DNA of 64,000 nucleotides from contig MSHJ01000011.1 of assembly GCA_001941065.1 (NCBI GenBank), positions 124,001 through 188,000 on the forward strand, in the 5' to 3' direction. The notes below the pieces were generated by a model. That model was not told the DNA's origin. It made no database searches and worked only from the letters and a program-made list of their open reading frames with translations. The DNA is from Alistipes sp. Zagget8 (lineage in GTDB: Bacteria > Bacteroidota > Bacteroidia > Bacteroidales > Rikenellaceae). This document shows, in pieces, positions 1 to 8,178 of the stretch. Both the position numbers and the translations under genes were made by a program. Every line of letters begins with the position of its first letter. Position 1 is the first letter of the stretch.

Positions 1-1319
1 AGGAGGGCTCGGGCTTCGACCTGCCGATCGCCGTGGGGATTCTCGCGGCGATGGGCCGTATCGACGCCGAAGCGGTCGCCGACACGATGTTCGTCGGCGA
101 GCTGTCGCTCGACGGCTCGGTCAAATCCGTGCGGGGCGTGCTGCCCCTGGCGGTCCGGGCGCGTTCGGAGGGGCTGCGGCGGCTGGTGCTGCCGGCCGGG
201 AACGCCGCTGAAGCGGCGGTCGTGGAGGGAATCGACGCGGTCGGCGTCACGACGCTCGCGGAGGTCATCGCCTGCCTGAACGGCGAAGCGGAAATCGTCC
301 CGGCGAAGCCCGCCGAAGGCGAACCGTTCGAAGCGGCGGCATCGCGTTATGCCGAGGATTTCGCCGACGTGAAGGGGCAGACGCATGTGAAACGGGCGTT
401 GGAGATTGCCGCGGCGGGCGGCCACAACGTCATTATGATCGGTTCCCCGGGTTCGGGCAAGACGATGCTCGCACGGCGCCTGCCGACCATCCTGCCGCCG
501 TTGACGCGCGAGGAGGCGCTGGAGACGACCAAAATTCACTCCGTGGCGGGCGGCACGGGGCTGACGGGCGGGCTGATGACCCGGCGGCCGTTCCGGGCTC
601 CGCACCATCTCGCCTCGCAGGTCGCCGTGGTCGGCGGCGGACAGTCGCCCCGTCCGGGCGAGGTGTCGCTGGCCCACAACGGGGTGCTGTTCCTCGACGA
701 ACTGCCCGAATTCGGGCGCAGCGTGCTCGAGGTGCTGCGGCAGCCGCTGGAGGAGAAAAAGGTCGTGGTTTCGCGGGCCAAATACAGCGTCGAATACCCG
801 GCGAATTTCACGCTCGTCGCGGCGATGAACCCCTGCCCGTGCGGCTACTACAACCACCCGACGAAGGAGTGCACCTGCTCGCCGGGGTCGGTGCACCGCT
901 ATATGAGCCGCATTTCGGGTCCGCTGATGGACCGTATCGACCTGCACGTCGAGGTGACGCCCGTGGCTCCGCAGGAGCTTTCGGCGGCGGCTCCGGGCGA
1001 ACGGAGCGCGGCGGTCCGCGAACGGGTGATCCGGGCGCGGGAGGTGCAGGCGGCGCGTTTCCGCGGAATGGAGGGCGTCTACACTAACTCGATGATGAAC
1101 AGCGCGATGCTGCACGAATACTGCCGGCTCGACGCGGCTTCGGCCCTGTTGCTGGAACGCGCGATGGAGCGGCTGTCGCTCTCGGCGCGGGCTTACGACC
1201 GTATCCTGAAGGTGGCGCGTACGATCGCCGACCTGGCGCAACGCGGCGACATCGTCCAGGCGGACATCGCCGAGGCGATCAACTACCGGTCGCTGGACCG
1301 GGGAAACTGGGGACGTTAA
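1..1319 (+). CDS. comM: ComM/YifB-family Mg-chelatase-like AAA+ ATPase, 5' end missing
   Basis: The reading frame is open from the first bases (codons for EGSGFDLPIAVGIL run in frame ahead of any start), so the gene begins outside the window; a GTG at 33 is an internal valine. The visible part has the end of the N-terminal Lon-protease-like domain, then the AAA+ core with a Walker A motif GSPGSGKT (nt 441-464), a Walker B segment VLFLDELPEF, and the C-terminal Mg_chelatase_C part ending in EAINYRSLDR. Family members (YifB/ComM) are hexameric helicase-like ATPases tied to branch migration during natural transformation; whether this organism is competent cannot be judged. It sits 13 bases before murG, where ftsW usually precedes murG in Bacteroidales, so the division cluster is rearranged upstream. 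Family assignment is strong; the cellular role is inferred. Confidence 0.93.
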   Translation, partial: EGSGFDLPIAVGILAAMGRIDAEAVADTMFVGELSLDGSVKSVRGVLPLAVRARSEGLRRLVLPAGNAAEAAVVEGIDAVGVTTLAEVIACLNGEAEIVPAKPAEGEPFEAAASRYAEDFADVKGQTHVKRALEIAAAGGHNVIMIGSPGSGKTMLARRLPTILPPLTREEALETTKIHSVAGGTGLTGGLMTRRPFRAPHHLASQVAVVGGGQSPRPGEVSLAHNGVLFLDELPEFGRSVLEVLRQPLEEKKVVVSRAKYSVEYPANFTLVAAMNPCPCGYYNHPTKECTCSPGSVHRYMSRISGPLMDRIDLHVEVTPVAPQELSAAAPGERSAAVRERVIRAREVQAARFRGMEGVYTNSMMNSAMLHEYCRLDAASALLLERAMERLSLSARAYDRILKVARTIADLAQRGDIVQADIAEAINYRSLDRGNWGR

Positions 1320-1332
1320 AAAAAGTGAGTAT

Positions 1333-2433
1333 ATGAAAAAGGTCATTCTTTCCGGCGGCGGCACGGGCGGCCATATCTATCCCGCCGTGGCGGTCGCCGA
1401 GGCCCTAAAGCGGCGCTTCGGCGACGAGGTGGAGCTGCTCTTCGTCGGTGCCGAAGGCAAGATGGAGATGGAGAAGGTCCCGGCGCTGGGCTACCGCATT
1501 GCGGGACTGCCGATTGCGGGATTGCAGCGGCGGCTGGACTGGCACAACCTCGCCGTGCCGTTCAAGGCGGTGAAAAGCATCCGGATGGCGAAGCGTATCA
1601 TTCGCGAATTCGGGGCCGATGCGGTCGTCGGGTTCGGCGGCTACGCCAGCGCCCCGGTGCTGTGGGCCGCACAGCGGATGGGCGTGCCGACGGTCATTCA
1701 GGAGCAGAACTCCTATGCGGGAGTCACGAACAAAATCCTGTCGAAGGGTGCCCGGCGCATCTGCACGGCCTATGAGGGAATGGAACGCTTCTTTCCGGCG
1801 GGCAAAATCACGTTGACGGGCAATCCCCTGCGGGGCCGCTTTTCGAAGGAGGGCGCCGACCGCGCCGAGGCGCTGAAATACTACGGCCTCACGCCGGACC
1901 TCCCGGTGATATTGGTGGTCGGCGGGTCGTTAGGCACGCGGTCGCTGAACGAGATGATGAAGGCGTGGATTCTCGAAACGAGCGGCGAAGCCCCCGTGCA
2001 GGTGATCTGGCAGACGGGCAAATATTACGAACGCGAGATGCAGGCCTTTCTGGCCGCACACCCCGCGAAGCACGTCTGGCAGGGGGCTTTCATCGACCGT
2101 ATGGACTATGCCTATGCTGCGGCCGATCTGGTGGTGTCGCGCAGCGGCGCCGGAACGGTCTCGGAGCTCTGCCTCGTGGCGAAACCGGTGCTGTTCGTCC
2201 CTTCGCCCAACGTGGCCGAGGACCATCAGACTAAGAATGCCCGGGCGCTGGAGGTCCGGGGAGCCGCGGTGGTTGTTCCCGATGCCGAAAGCCGCACGAA
2301 GGCGATGCCGCGGGCCATGGAACTGCTCGCGGACAAGGAAAAACTGGCGGCGATGAGCCGCAGCCTCGAGGCGCTGGCCAAGCCGAACGCCGCGGAAGAT
2401 ATTGTCAATGAGATTGTAAGAGTGATGAGTTAG
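1333..2433 (+). CDS. murG: UDP-N-acetylglucosamine--N-acetylmuramyl-(pentapeptide) pyrophosphoryl-undecaprenol transferase
   Basis: MurG (GT28) adds GlcNAc to lipid I to make lipid II on the inner face of the cytoplasmic membrane. The 366-residue protein matches the family length. Seen motifs are the N-terminal glycine-rich acceptor loop SGGGTGGHIYPA (from residue 7), GGYASAP, QEQNSYAGVTNK, and in the C-terminal donor domain GGSLGTRSLN and SRSGAGTVSELCLVAKP, the UDP-GlcNAc binding region. The ATG start is 13 bases after the ComM stop and fits the family N-terminus. It is followed by a 175-base gap with a dispersed repeat, then murC, so the cell wall and division run is slightly loosened here. 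Identification is very secure. Confidence 0.98.
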   Translation: MKKVILSGGGTGGHIYPAVAVAEALKRRFGDEVELLFVGAEGKMEMEKVPALGYRIAGLPIAGLQRRLDWHNLAVPFKAVKSIRMAKRIIREFGADAVVGFGGYASAPVLWAAQRMGVPTVIQEQNSYAGVTNKILSKGARRICTAYEGMERFFPAGKITLTGNPLRGRFSKEGADRAEALKYYGLTPDLPVILVVGGSLGTRSLNEMMKAWILETSGEAPVQVIWQTGKYYEREMQAFLAAHPAKHVWQGAFIDRMDYAYAAADLVVSRSGAGTVSELCLVAKPVLFVPSPNVAEDHQTKNARALEVRGAAVVVPDAESRTKAMPRAMELLADKEKLAAMSRSLEALAKPNAAEDIVNEIVRVMS

Positions 2434-2487
2434 GGAGCGAGGCTCTCCGAAACGGCTGGGCATTGCTGGAACAAATAACGGTTCCAT

Positions 2488-2541
2488 AAAGCCCTTCCCT
2501 GAGGGAAGGGTTTGGGATGGGGTCGGATTTGTAAACGCGGC
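2488..2541. repeat. dispersed palindromic repeat, copy 1 (murG-murC gap)
   Basis: The core reads AAGCCCTTCCCTGAGGGAAG followed by GGTTTGGGATGGGGTCGG and ATTTGTAAACGCGG. CCCTTCCCTGAGGGAAGGG is a near-perfect inverted repeat, followed by a G-rich tail. Closely matching copies occur at 6712-6773 (same orientation) and 62811-62872 (opposite orientation). It is entirely intergenic. It resembles REP-type short palindromic repeats; its function is not known from the sequence. Confidence 0.85.
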
Positions 2542-2608
2542 GGTACGCCGCGATAACGGCGGACCGGGCTGTAAACCGGTGATTGAACGTATTTGAAAAT
2601 TTGTAATA

Positions 2609-4057
2609 ATGGAATTTCGCAACGTCTATTTTTTGGGTATCGGCGGCATCGGCATGAGCGCCCTGGCCCGCTATTTCCTGCACGAAGGCTGCCGGGTCGC
2701 CGGATACGACCGCACCCGTTCGCACCTCACCGAAGAGCTCGAAGCCGAAGGTGCTGCGGTTCACTATGAGGATGATGTGCGGCTGATTCCCGGGGAATTC
2801 CTCGACCCGAGCGACACGATAGTGGTCTACACCCCCGCCGTGCCGCAGGACCACAGCGAGCACCGCTATTTCACGGAGCACGGTTTCCGGATCGAGAAGC
2901 GGTCGCAGATGCTGGGACACCTTGCCGAGGGTAAATATGTGATGGCCGTGGCCGGTACCCACGGCAAGACCACCACCTCGACGCTGGTGGCGTGGCTGAA
3001 CCGCGTCCTGACGGGCGGCGGCTCGGCCTTTCTGGGGGGTATCTCCAAGAATTTCGGGGGCAATCTCGTGCTGGATGGTAAAGGAGTGCAGGAGATTCGT
3101 CCGGCAGCGGGACAAGGTTCCGCAGTCGCTGAATCCCGCCTCTTGGGTGGACGGCTGGCTGTCGAGGCCGACGAGTTCGACCGTTCGTTCCTGCGGCTGT
3201 ATCCCGACGTGGCGGTGGTGACTTCGGCCGATGCCGACCACCTCGACATCTACGGCACGCACGAAGCCGTGAAGGAGGCTTTTTCGCAGTTCGTGCGGCA
3301 GATTCGCCCGGACGGGTACCTTATCATCAAACAAGGGGTCGACATCGTGATCGACAATCCGGAAATCACCGTCTACCGATACGCTTACGACACCCCGTGC
3401 GATTTCTATGCCCGGAATGTGCAGCTGCTCGAAGGCGGCCATTACCGCTATGACATCGTGACGCCCTCGGGCGTGATCGAGGGGTGTACGCTCGGCATTC
3501 CGGGGTGGGTCAACATCGAAAATTCGGTGGCGGCGGTGGCTTCCGTGTGGTGCGCCGCGCAGGCCGAGGGCAAAGAGGCGGACGCGGATAAACTGCGCGA
3601 AGCCCTGGCATCGTTCTCGGGGGTCAAACGACGCTTCGAGTTCTATGTGAACACCCCGAAGCAGGTCTATATGGACGATTACGCCCACCATCCGCGTGAA
3701 CTGGCGGCGACGCTGACCTCCGTGCGGGGGATGTTCCCCGGGCGGCGAATCACGGCGTTGTTCCAGCCGCACCTCTACACCCGCACCCGCGATCTCCATG
3801 CGGAGTTCGCCGAGGCGCTGTCGCATGCCGACGAGGTGGTGCTGCTGCCGATCTACCCGGCCCGCGAGGAGCCGATTCCGGGCATTGCGTCGGAGATTAT
3901 CGCCGAACGGGTGCAGGTCCCCTGCCGGATCGTGGAGCGCGGCCGGCTGGTCGACAAGGTCGCCGCGATGGATACGGATGTGGTCATCAGCTTCGGGGCG
4001 GGCAATATCGACGCCTGCTGCGAGGCGCTTGCAGAAAAACTCCGGATGAAAAGTTAG
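2609..4057 (+). CDS. murC: UDP-N-acetylmuramate--L-alanine ligase with in-frame insertion
   Basis: MurC joins L-alanine to UDP-MurNAc in cytoplasmic peptidoglycan precursor synthesis. The 482-residue protein has the Rossmann N-terminus (FLGIGGIGMSALARYF), the ATP-binding loop VAGTHGKTTTSTLV in the central Mur ligase domain, the motif VEADEFDRSF, the DADHLDIYG segment, and the C-terminal domain with MDDYAHHPREL and FQPHLYTRTRDL. Between the residues NLVLDGKG and VEADEFDRSF it carries about 24 extra residues (around 159-182) compared with the Bacteroides MurC sequences I recall; the DNA of this stretch folds as a nested palindrome. The frame stays open, so the enzyme is probably active. The ftsQ GTG start follows three bases after the stop. 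Confidence 0.97.
   Translation: MEFRNVYFLGIGGIGMSALARYFLHEGCRVAGYDRTRSHLTEELEAEGAAVHYEDDVRLIPGEFLDPSDTIVVYTPAVPQDHSEHRYFTEHGFRIEKRSQMLGHLAEGKYVMAVAGTHGKTTTSTLVAWLNRVLTGGGSAFLGGISKNFGGNLVLDGKGVQEIRPAAGQGSAVAESRLLGGRLAVEADEFDRSFLRLYPDVAVVTSADADHLDIYGTHEAVKEAFSQFVRQIRPDGYLIIKQGVDIVIDNPEITVYRYAYDTPCDFYARNVQLLEGGHYRYDIVTPSGVIEGCTLGIPGWVNIENSVAAVASVWCAAQAEGKEADADKLREALASFSGVKRRFEFYVNTPKQVYMDDYAHHPRELAATLTSVRGMFPGRRITALFQPHLYTRTRDLHAEFAEALSHADEVVLLPIYPAREEPIPGIASEIIAERVQVPCRIVERGRLVDKVAAMDTDVVISFGAGNIDACCEALAEKLRMKS
3098..3153. repeat. palindromic in-frame insertion inside murC
   Basis: CGTCC (3098-3102) pairs with GGACG (3149-3153), and inside it GCGGGA (3107-3112) pairs with TCCCGC (3134-3139). 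This lies exactly where the protein has extra residues before the VEADEFDRSF motif. The segment could be an in-frame palindromic element, comparable in style to Rickettsia palindromic elements, or a lineage-specific loop. No second copy was spotted in this window, so mobility is only inferred. Confidence 0.4.
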
Positions 4058-4060
4058 CGC

Positions 4061-5161
4061 GTGAACCCCTACCTCCGATACACGCTTCTGGGCCTTTTGT
4101 GGGCCGCCGTTGCCGCCTATGTCATCTGGGCAGGCGCATCGGCCCGCCGCGTGCGTGCGGCAAAGCAGGTCGGAAGCGTGGAGATCGAGGTCGTGGACAG
4201 CACCTCGCAGGGACACCTGGTCTCGGCGGCGATGGTCCGCGGATGGATCGCGCACAGCGGGATCAGGACGCTCGGCACGGCTGTCGACGCCGTGGACCTC
4301 GCGGGTCTCGAACACCTGATCGCCCGCAACGGTTTTGTGGACGAGGTGGTCGCCTACGTCTCCTACGACGGGGTTTTACACATCGGCATCAGCCAGCGCA
4401 AGCCCCTCCTGCGGCTGCTGACCGACGGCATGAACGCCTATGTGACGCCCGAAGGGTATGTTTTCGCCGCGCCGCGTGCGTCGTCGCTCTACGTGCCGGT
4501 GGTCACCGGCTCGTACCGTCCGCCTTTTCCGGCATCATATGTGGGGAGTGTGCGGGAGCATATCGACCAGCGCCTGCGGGAGATCGACGACCGCATCGCC
4601 GAACTCGACCGGGAGAAATATCCCCTCTACCGCCGCGAGCTGGAGAACGACCGCAATACCTCGGCCCTGCGGCGCATGCGCATCAAGCGGCAGTGGTGGC
4701 GTCTGGAGGGCTCCAAGGAGTTCGATGCGCGGGTCGATGCGCTGCGCGAAAAGAAGGCCGCCCTGCGCCGGACTTACCGCTACCGGGCGCGTGTGATCCG
4801 CGAGGAGATCGAGCGGATTGCCGAACGGCAGGAGGCCGAGCGGCAGAAGCAAAAAAAGTTGGAGAAAAGCTACGAAGATTTCACGAAACTCCTTACCTTT
4901 GTGGAGAGTGTCGAAAACGACGATTTCTGGAGGTCGGAAGTGGTGCAGATTGCAGCGCATACGACCCCCAGCGGAGCATTGGAGGTGGAATTGACGCCCC
5001 GGAGCGGTCGTTTTACGATTCTCTTCGGCCGGTTGGAGGAGGTCGAACGCAAGTTCGGAAAACTGCAGCGGTTCTATCGCAGGGGCCTTCCGTCGATCGG
5101 CTGGAACGAATACCGCACTATTGACATCAGATATAACGACCAGGTGGTCTGCAAGAAGTAA
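4061..5161 (+). CDS. ftsQ: cell division protein FtsQ with large charged coiled-coil insertion
   Basis: FtsQ is the bitopic inner-membrane divisome protein that links early and late division proteins through its periplasmic POTRA and beta domains. Seen here are a GTG start, one membrane segment (residues 8-25), a POTRA-like part (about 36-115) with HIGISQRKPLLRL, and a beta domain containing VTPEGYVFAAP and NDDFWRSEVVQI. Position between murC and ftsA supports the call. At 366 residues it is roughly 100 longer than the Bacteroides FtsQ proteins I recall. The excess is residues 162-272, very rich in Arg, Glu and Lys (RLREIDDRIAELDREKYPLY and REEIERIAERQEAERQKQKK are typical), which looks like long helices or coiled coil within the periplasmic domain. 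Confidence 0.88.
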   Translation: MNPYLRYTLLGLLWAAVAAYVIWAGASARRVRAAKQVGSVEIEVVDSTSQGHLVSAAMVRGWIAHSGIRTLGTAVDAVDLAGLEHLIARNGFVDEVVAYVSYDGVLHIGISQRKPLLRLLTDGMNAYVTPEGYVFAAPRASSLYVPVVTGSYRPPFPASYVGSVREHIDQRLREIDDRIAELDREKYPLYRRELENDRNTSALRRMRIKRQWWRLEGSKEFDARVDALREKKAALRRTYRYRARVIREEIERIAERQEAERQKQKKLEKSYEDFTKLLTFVESVENDDFWRSEVVQIAAHTTPSGALEVELTPRSGRFTILFGRLEEVERKFGKLQRFYRRGLPSIGWNEYRTIDIRYNDQVVCKK

Positions 5162-5173
5162 AAGGATTATACC

Positions 5174-6634
5174 GTGGAAAGAAAGAATTATACCGTAGCC
5201 GTCGATCTGGGCTGCTCGTCGGTCGTGGTGGCCGTCGGCGAGAAGACGCCCGAAGGCGCCGTTGACGTCGCGTGCGTCGTCTCGAAACCCGTCGAGGGGG
5301 TGAATGCGGGCCGTATCGAGAACATCGAGCTGGTGGGCCGCGCCATCCGCGAAGCCGTGTCGGAAGCCGAGGAACAGCTCGGAATCCGCATTACGGAAGC
5401 CTATGCCGGTATTTCGGGCGATTTCGTGCGCTGCGCACGTCACACCGACCATGTCTTCGTCTACGATCCCCAGAACGGCGTCAACCAGAAGGATGTCGAC
5501 GCCCTGTTCGACCGTATGCGCAACGTGCAGGCTCCCGACGACGAAACCATCATGGAGCGTGTGCCCCAGAACTACCTGGTCGACGACAGCCAGGAGGTCC
5601 GCAATCCCGTGGGGTCGTTCGGCAAGAAACTTTCGTCGACGTTCAATTTCATCCTCTGCCTCAAAACCCCGATGCAGCGGTTGGATATGGCGCTGAAACG
5701 ACTGGGAATCAAGATGCTGGGCGTCGTGTCCGATGCGCTGGCCGTGCCCGAGTCGGTGCTGCTGCCCGACGAGAAGGAGGAGGGTGTGGCCGTGGTCGAC
5801 ATCGGCGGCGGCGTTACCGACGTGACGGTCTATTACCGCAATGTGGTGCGTTACATCGCCTCGATTCCGATCGGGGCTTCGGCCATCAACCGCGACATCC
5901 GCACGATGAGCGTTCCCGAGAAACACGTCGAGAGCCTCAAACAGAAATACGGCTCGGCAGTCGCCGAACTGGCTCCCGAGGATAAACTCATCCGCGTCAA
6001 CGGCCGTACGGCCCGCGAGGCCAAAGACATCCTGCTGCGCAACCTGGCCACGGTGATCGAGGCCCGCGCCACGGACATCGCCGAGTTTGTCCAGCAGGAG
6101 ATCAAGGACTCGGGTTACGCCGGGAAACTGGCCTACGGCATCGTGCTGACGGGCGGTTCGGCGAAGCTGAAGGATTTGGACGAACTGTTCCGCCGGGTGA
6201 CGGGCATGGATGTGCGCGTCGCCGTTCCCGAGGCGGGCATCACCGAGGAGTCGAAGGAGAAGACGGCCGATCCGGCTTATGCTGCGGCTGTGGGTATCCT
6301 GCTGAAGGGTGCCGAGCAGGGCGGATGTGCCGTTGTCGAGCGTCCGCCGGTCACGGCGCCGGGCGCTGCGCAGCGGACGCCTTTCACGCCTCCGCAGTCG
6401 AAGCCCGCACCGGAGTTCAGGCAGTCGCCCCGCTTCCCGCAGCCGGCTGTTCCCGCAGCCGAAGCGGAGGAACCCCGCGAGGGCGCCGCAGCCGGAGAGA
6501 CCGATACGGACTCCCGCGATGAACCGGTTGTGATTGAACCCAAGCGTAAACGCGGCGGTCTCGGTGCGATGGTTATGGGGGCGATCAACAAGATCAACAA
6601 CAGTTTCTCGGCTGCCGAAGACGAAGAGATTTAG
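5174..6634 (+). CDS. ftsA: cell division protein FtsA
   Basis: FtsA is the actin-like protein that tethers FtsZ to the membrane and recruits the divisome. The GTG start, 12 bases after ftsQ, gives the family N-terminus YTVAVDLGCSSVVVAVG (phosphate-1 motif). The SHS2/1C insertion follows (EAYAGISGDFVRC), then the phosphate-2 motif VAVVDIGGGVTDVTVY and the adenosine motif GIVLTGGSAKLKDL. Residues about 395-455 form a Pro/Ala/Glu-rich linker, and the C-terminus RGGLGAMVMGAINKINNSF is a typical amphipathic membrane-targeting helix. Length 486 is longer than E. coli FtsA (about 420) because of the linker, as is common in Bacteroidetes. It is followed by a 214-base gap with a repeat before ftsZ. 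Confidence 0.97.
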   Translation: MERKNYTVAVDLGCSSVVVAVGEKTPEGAVDVACVVSKPVEGVNAGRIENIELVGRAIREAVSEAEEQLGIRITEAYAGISGDFVRCARHTDHVFVYDPQNGVNQKDVDALFDRMRNVQAPDDETIMERVPQNYLVDDSQEVRNPVGSFGKKLSSTFNFILCLKTPMQRLDMALKRLGIKMLGVVSDALAVPESVLLPDEKEEGVAVVDIGGGVTDVTVYYRNVVRYIASIPIGASAINRDIRTMSVPEKHVESLKQKYGSAVAELAPEDKLIRVNGRTAREAKDILLRNLATVIEARATDIAEFVQQEIKDSGYAGKLAYGIVLTGGSAKLKDLDELFRRVTGMDVRVAVPEAGITEESKEKTADPAYAAAVGILLKGAEQGGCAVVERPPVTAPGAAQRTPFTPPQSKPAPEFRQSPRFPQPAVPAAEAEEPREGAAAGETDTDSRDEPVVIEPKRKRGGLGAMVMGAINKINNSFSAAEDEEI

Positions 6635-6711
6635 GAACCGGAATTGTAGCAGACGCCTGCGTCCGCTTCCGGTTGAAATTTCGGTCAAAATCCCGGTCGA
6701 ATTCCCGGTTG

Positions 6712-6773
6712 CGTCGCGACAAGCCCTTCCCTGAGGGAAGGGTTTGGGATGGGGTCAGATTTGTAAACGCGGC
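6712..6773. repeat. dispersed palindromic repeat, copy 2 (ftsA-ftsZ gap)
   Basis: This copy reads GCGTCGCGACAAGCCCTTCC, then CTGAGGGAAGGGTTTGGGAT, then GGGGTCAGATTTGTAAACGC. It shares its core with copy 1 and, in addition, the leading GCGTCGCGACAAG with copy 3. The extra shared flank indicates the mobile or conserved unit is about 60 bases. Nothing else recognisable is in the rest of the ftsA-ftsZ gap. Confidence 0.87.
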
Positions 6774-6848
6774 TAAAAGCCGCGAAAATGCCGCTCACCA
6801 GCGGAAAAAGGGTAATTTAAGTTGTTAGGATAATTAGGAAATAACGAT

Positions 6849-8174
6849 ATGACAGACGAATTGATGTCGGAAATCAAGGCTCCGCGCACGAACGGCTCGA
6901 TCATTACGGTGGTCGGGGTCGGCGGAGCCGGGGGCAATGCCGTGAACCACATGTGGAATCTCGGCATCAGAGGGGTTACGTTCATGGTCTGCAACACCGA
7001 CCAGCAGGCGCTCGACAAGAGCCCCGTTGAGCAGAAGATACGCCTCGGGGCCGAGGGCCTCGGAGCCGGCAACGACCCCGAAAACGGGCGTCGTGCGGCC
7101 GTCGAGTCGCTGCCCGAAATCCGGCAGGTGCTCGAAGAGGCCGGTACGAAGATGATTTTCATCACCGCCGGTATGGGCGGCGGCACGGGTACGGGCGCTT
7201 CGCCCGTCATCGCCAGGCTGGCCAAGGAGATGGGGCTGCTGACGGTGGCCATCGTCACCTCGCCGCTGGCCGTCGAGGGTAAAATCCGCTACGAGCAGGC
7301 GTTCCGGGGTATCGAGGAGCTGCGCCAGAATACCGATTCGCTGCTGATTATCAACAACGAGAACATCCTGGAGATTTACGGCCGCCTTTCGCTCAAGCAG
7401 GCTTTCGGCAAGGCCGACGACATCCTGGCCTCTGCGGCCAAGGGCATCGCCGAAATCATCACCGTCGAGAGCGACCTGGTGAACGTCGATTTCGCCGATG
7501 TTTCGAAGGTCATGCGCGACAGCGGCCGGGCCCACATGGCCGTCGCCACGGCCGACGGCGACAACCGCGCCGAAGCCGTTGCCGAGGCGTCGCTGCGTTC
7601 GCCGCTGCTGGATCATAACCTGATTTCGGGGGCCAAGAACATCCTGCTGAATATCTCGGTATCGGACGCCGATGCACTGATGTACGAGGAGGTGGTGCGG
7701 ATTCTGGAGTATATCCAGGCCCACGCCAGCGTGCAGGACGACCACGGGGTGATTCACAATGCCAATATCATCTGGGGTACGAGCGAGAAGCCGCAACTGG
7801 GCAATTTCATCGAACTGGTGGTGGTTGCCACGGGATTCGAAGGTGATGCGCAGCCCGGCGTGATGAAACAGATCATTCCCCCGGTCCGCACGGTCGAGCC
7901 GGTTGCCAAGGAACCCGCTGCGGCCCCCGTGCTGGAGCCGATCAAACCCCTGTCGCCCAAGGTCGCGCAGCGTCAGCCCGAGCAGGTGATGCTCGGTGCC
8001 AAGCCGACCCGTTACAGCAATATCGAGACCCTGCTGGCCAAGCCCGCCTACCAGTCGCGCAACTCGAAATTCGTCGTGCAGATGCCCGGCGGCCGCAAAG
8101 AGGTGCTGAAGGACGACGCGGCGGACGCACAGGCCCCGAAGGAGGAGACGCAGGGCGGCTCGCTGTTCGATTAA
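6849..8174 (+). CDS. ftsZ: cell division protein FtsZ
   Basis: FtsZ is the tubulin-like GTPase that assembles the Z ring at midcell. Seen are the N-terminal nucleotide loop VVGVGGAGGNAVNHM (21-35), the tubulin signature GMGGGTGTG (108-116), the RYEQAFRGIEEL region, and the catalytic T7 loop NVDFADVSKVM. The C-terminal part is a variable linker ending in a conserved tail (ETLLAKPAYQSR) and a short acidic extension to GGSLFD. The 441-residue length is normal for Bacteroidetes. The ATG start lies 75 bases downstream of the repeat copy, so a separate promoter is possible. Identification is certain. Confidence 0.99.
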   Translation: MTDELMSEIKAPRTNGSIITVVGVGGAGGNAVNHMWNLGIRGVTFMVCNTDQQALDKSPVEQKIRLGAEGLGAGNDPENGRRAAVESLPEIRQVLEEAGTKMIFITAGMGGGTGTGASPVIARLAKEMGLLTVAIVTSPLAVEGKIRYEQAFRGIEELRQNTDSLLIINNENILEIYGRLSLKQAFGKADDILASAAKGIAEIITVESDLVNVDFADVSKVMRDSGRAHMAVATADGDNRAEAVAEASLRSPLLDHNLISGAKNILLNISVSDADALMYEEVVRILEYIQAHASVQDDHGVIHNANIIWGTSEKPQLGNFIELVVVATGFEGDAQPGVMKQIIPPVRTVEPVAKEPAAAPVLEPIKPLSPKVAQRQPEQVMLGAKPTRYSNIETLLAKPAYQSRNSKFVVQMPGGRKEVLKDDAADAQAPKEETQGGSLFD

Positions 8175-8178
8175 CAAA

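Noticed and set aside
33..35. GTG at 33 as the true start of the ComM gene
   Set aside because: The frame and conserved residues continue upstream to the window edge, so the gene is simply cut.
2405..4315. 636-codon minus-strand frame opposite murC
   Set aside because: Antisense shadow; murC is certain and the translation has no domain signs.
4535..6688. 717-codon minus-strand frame opposite ftsQ/ftsA
   Set aside because: Antisense shadow of two certain division genes.
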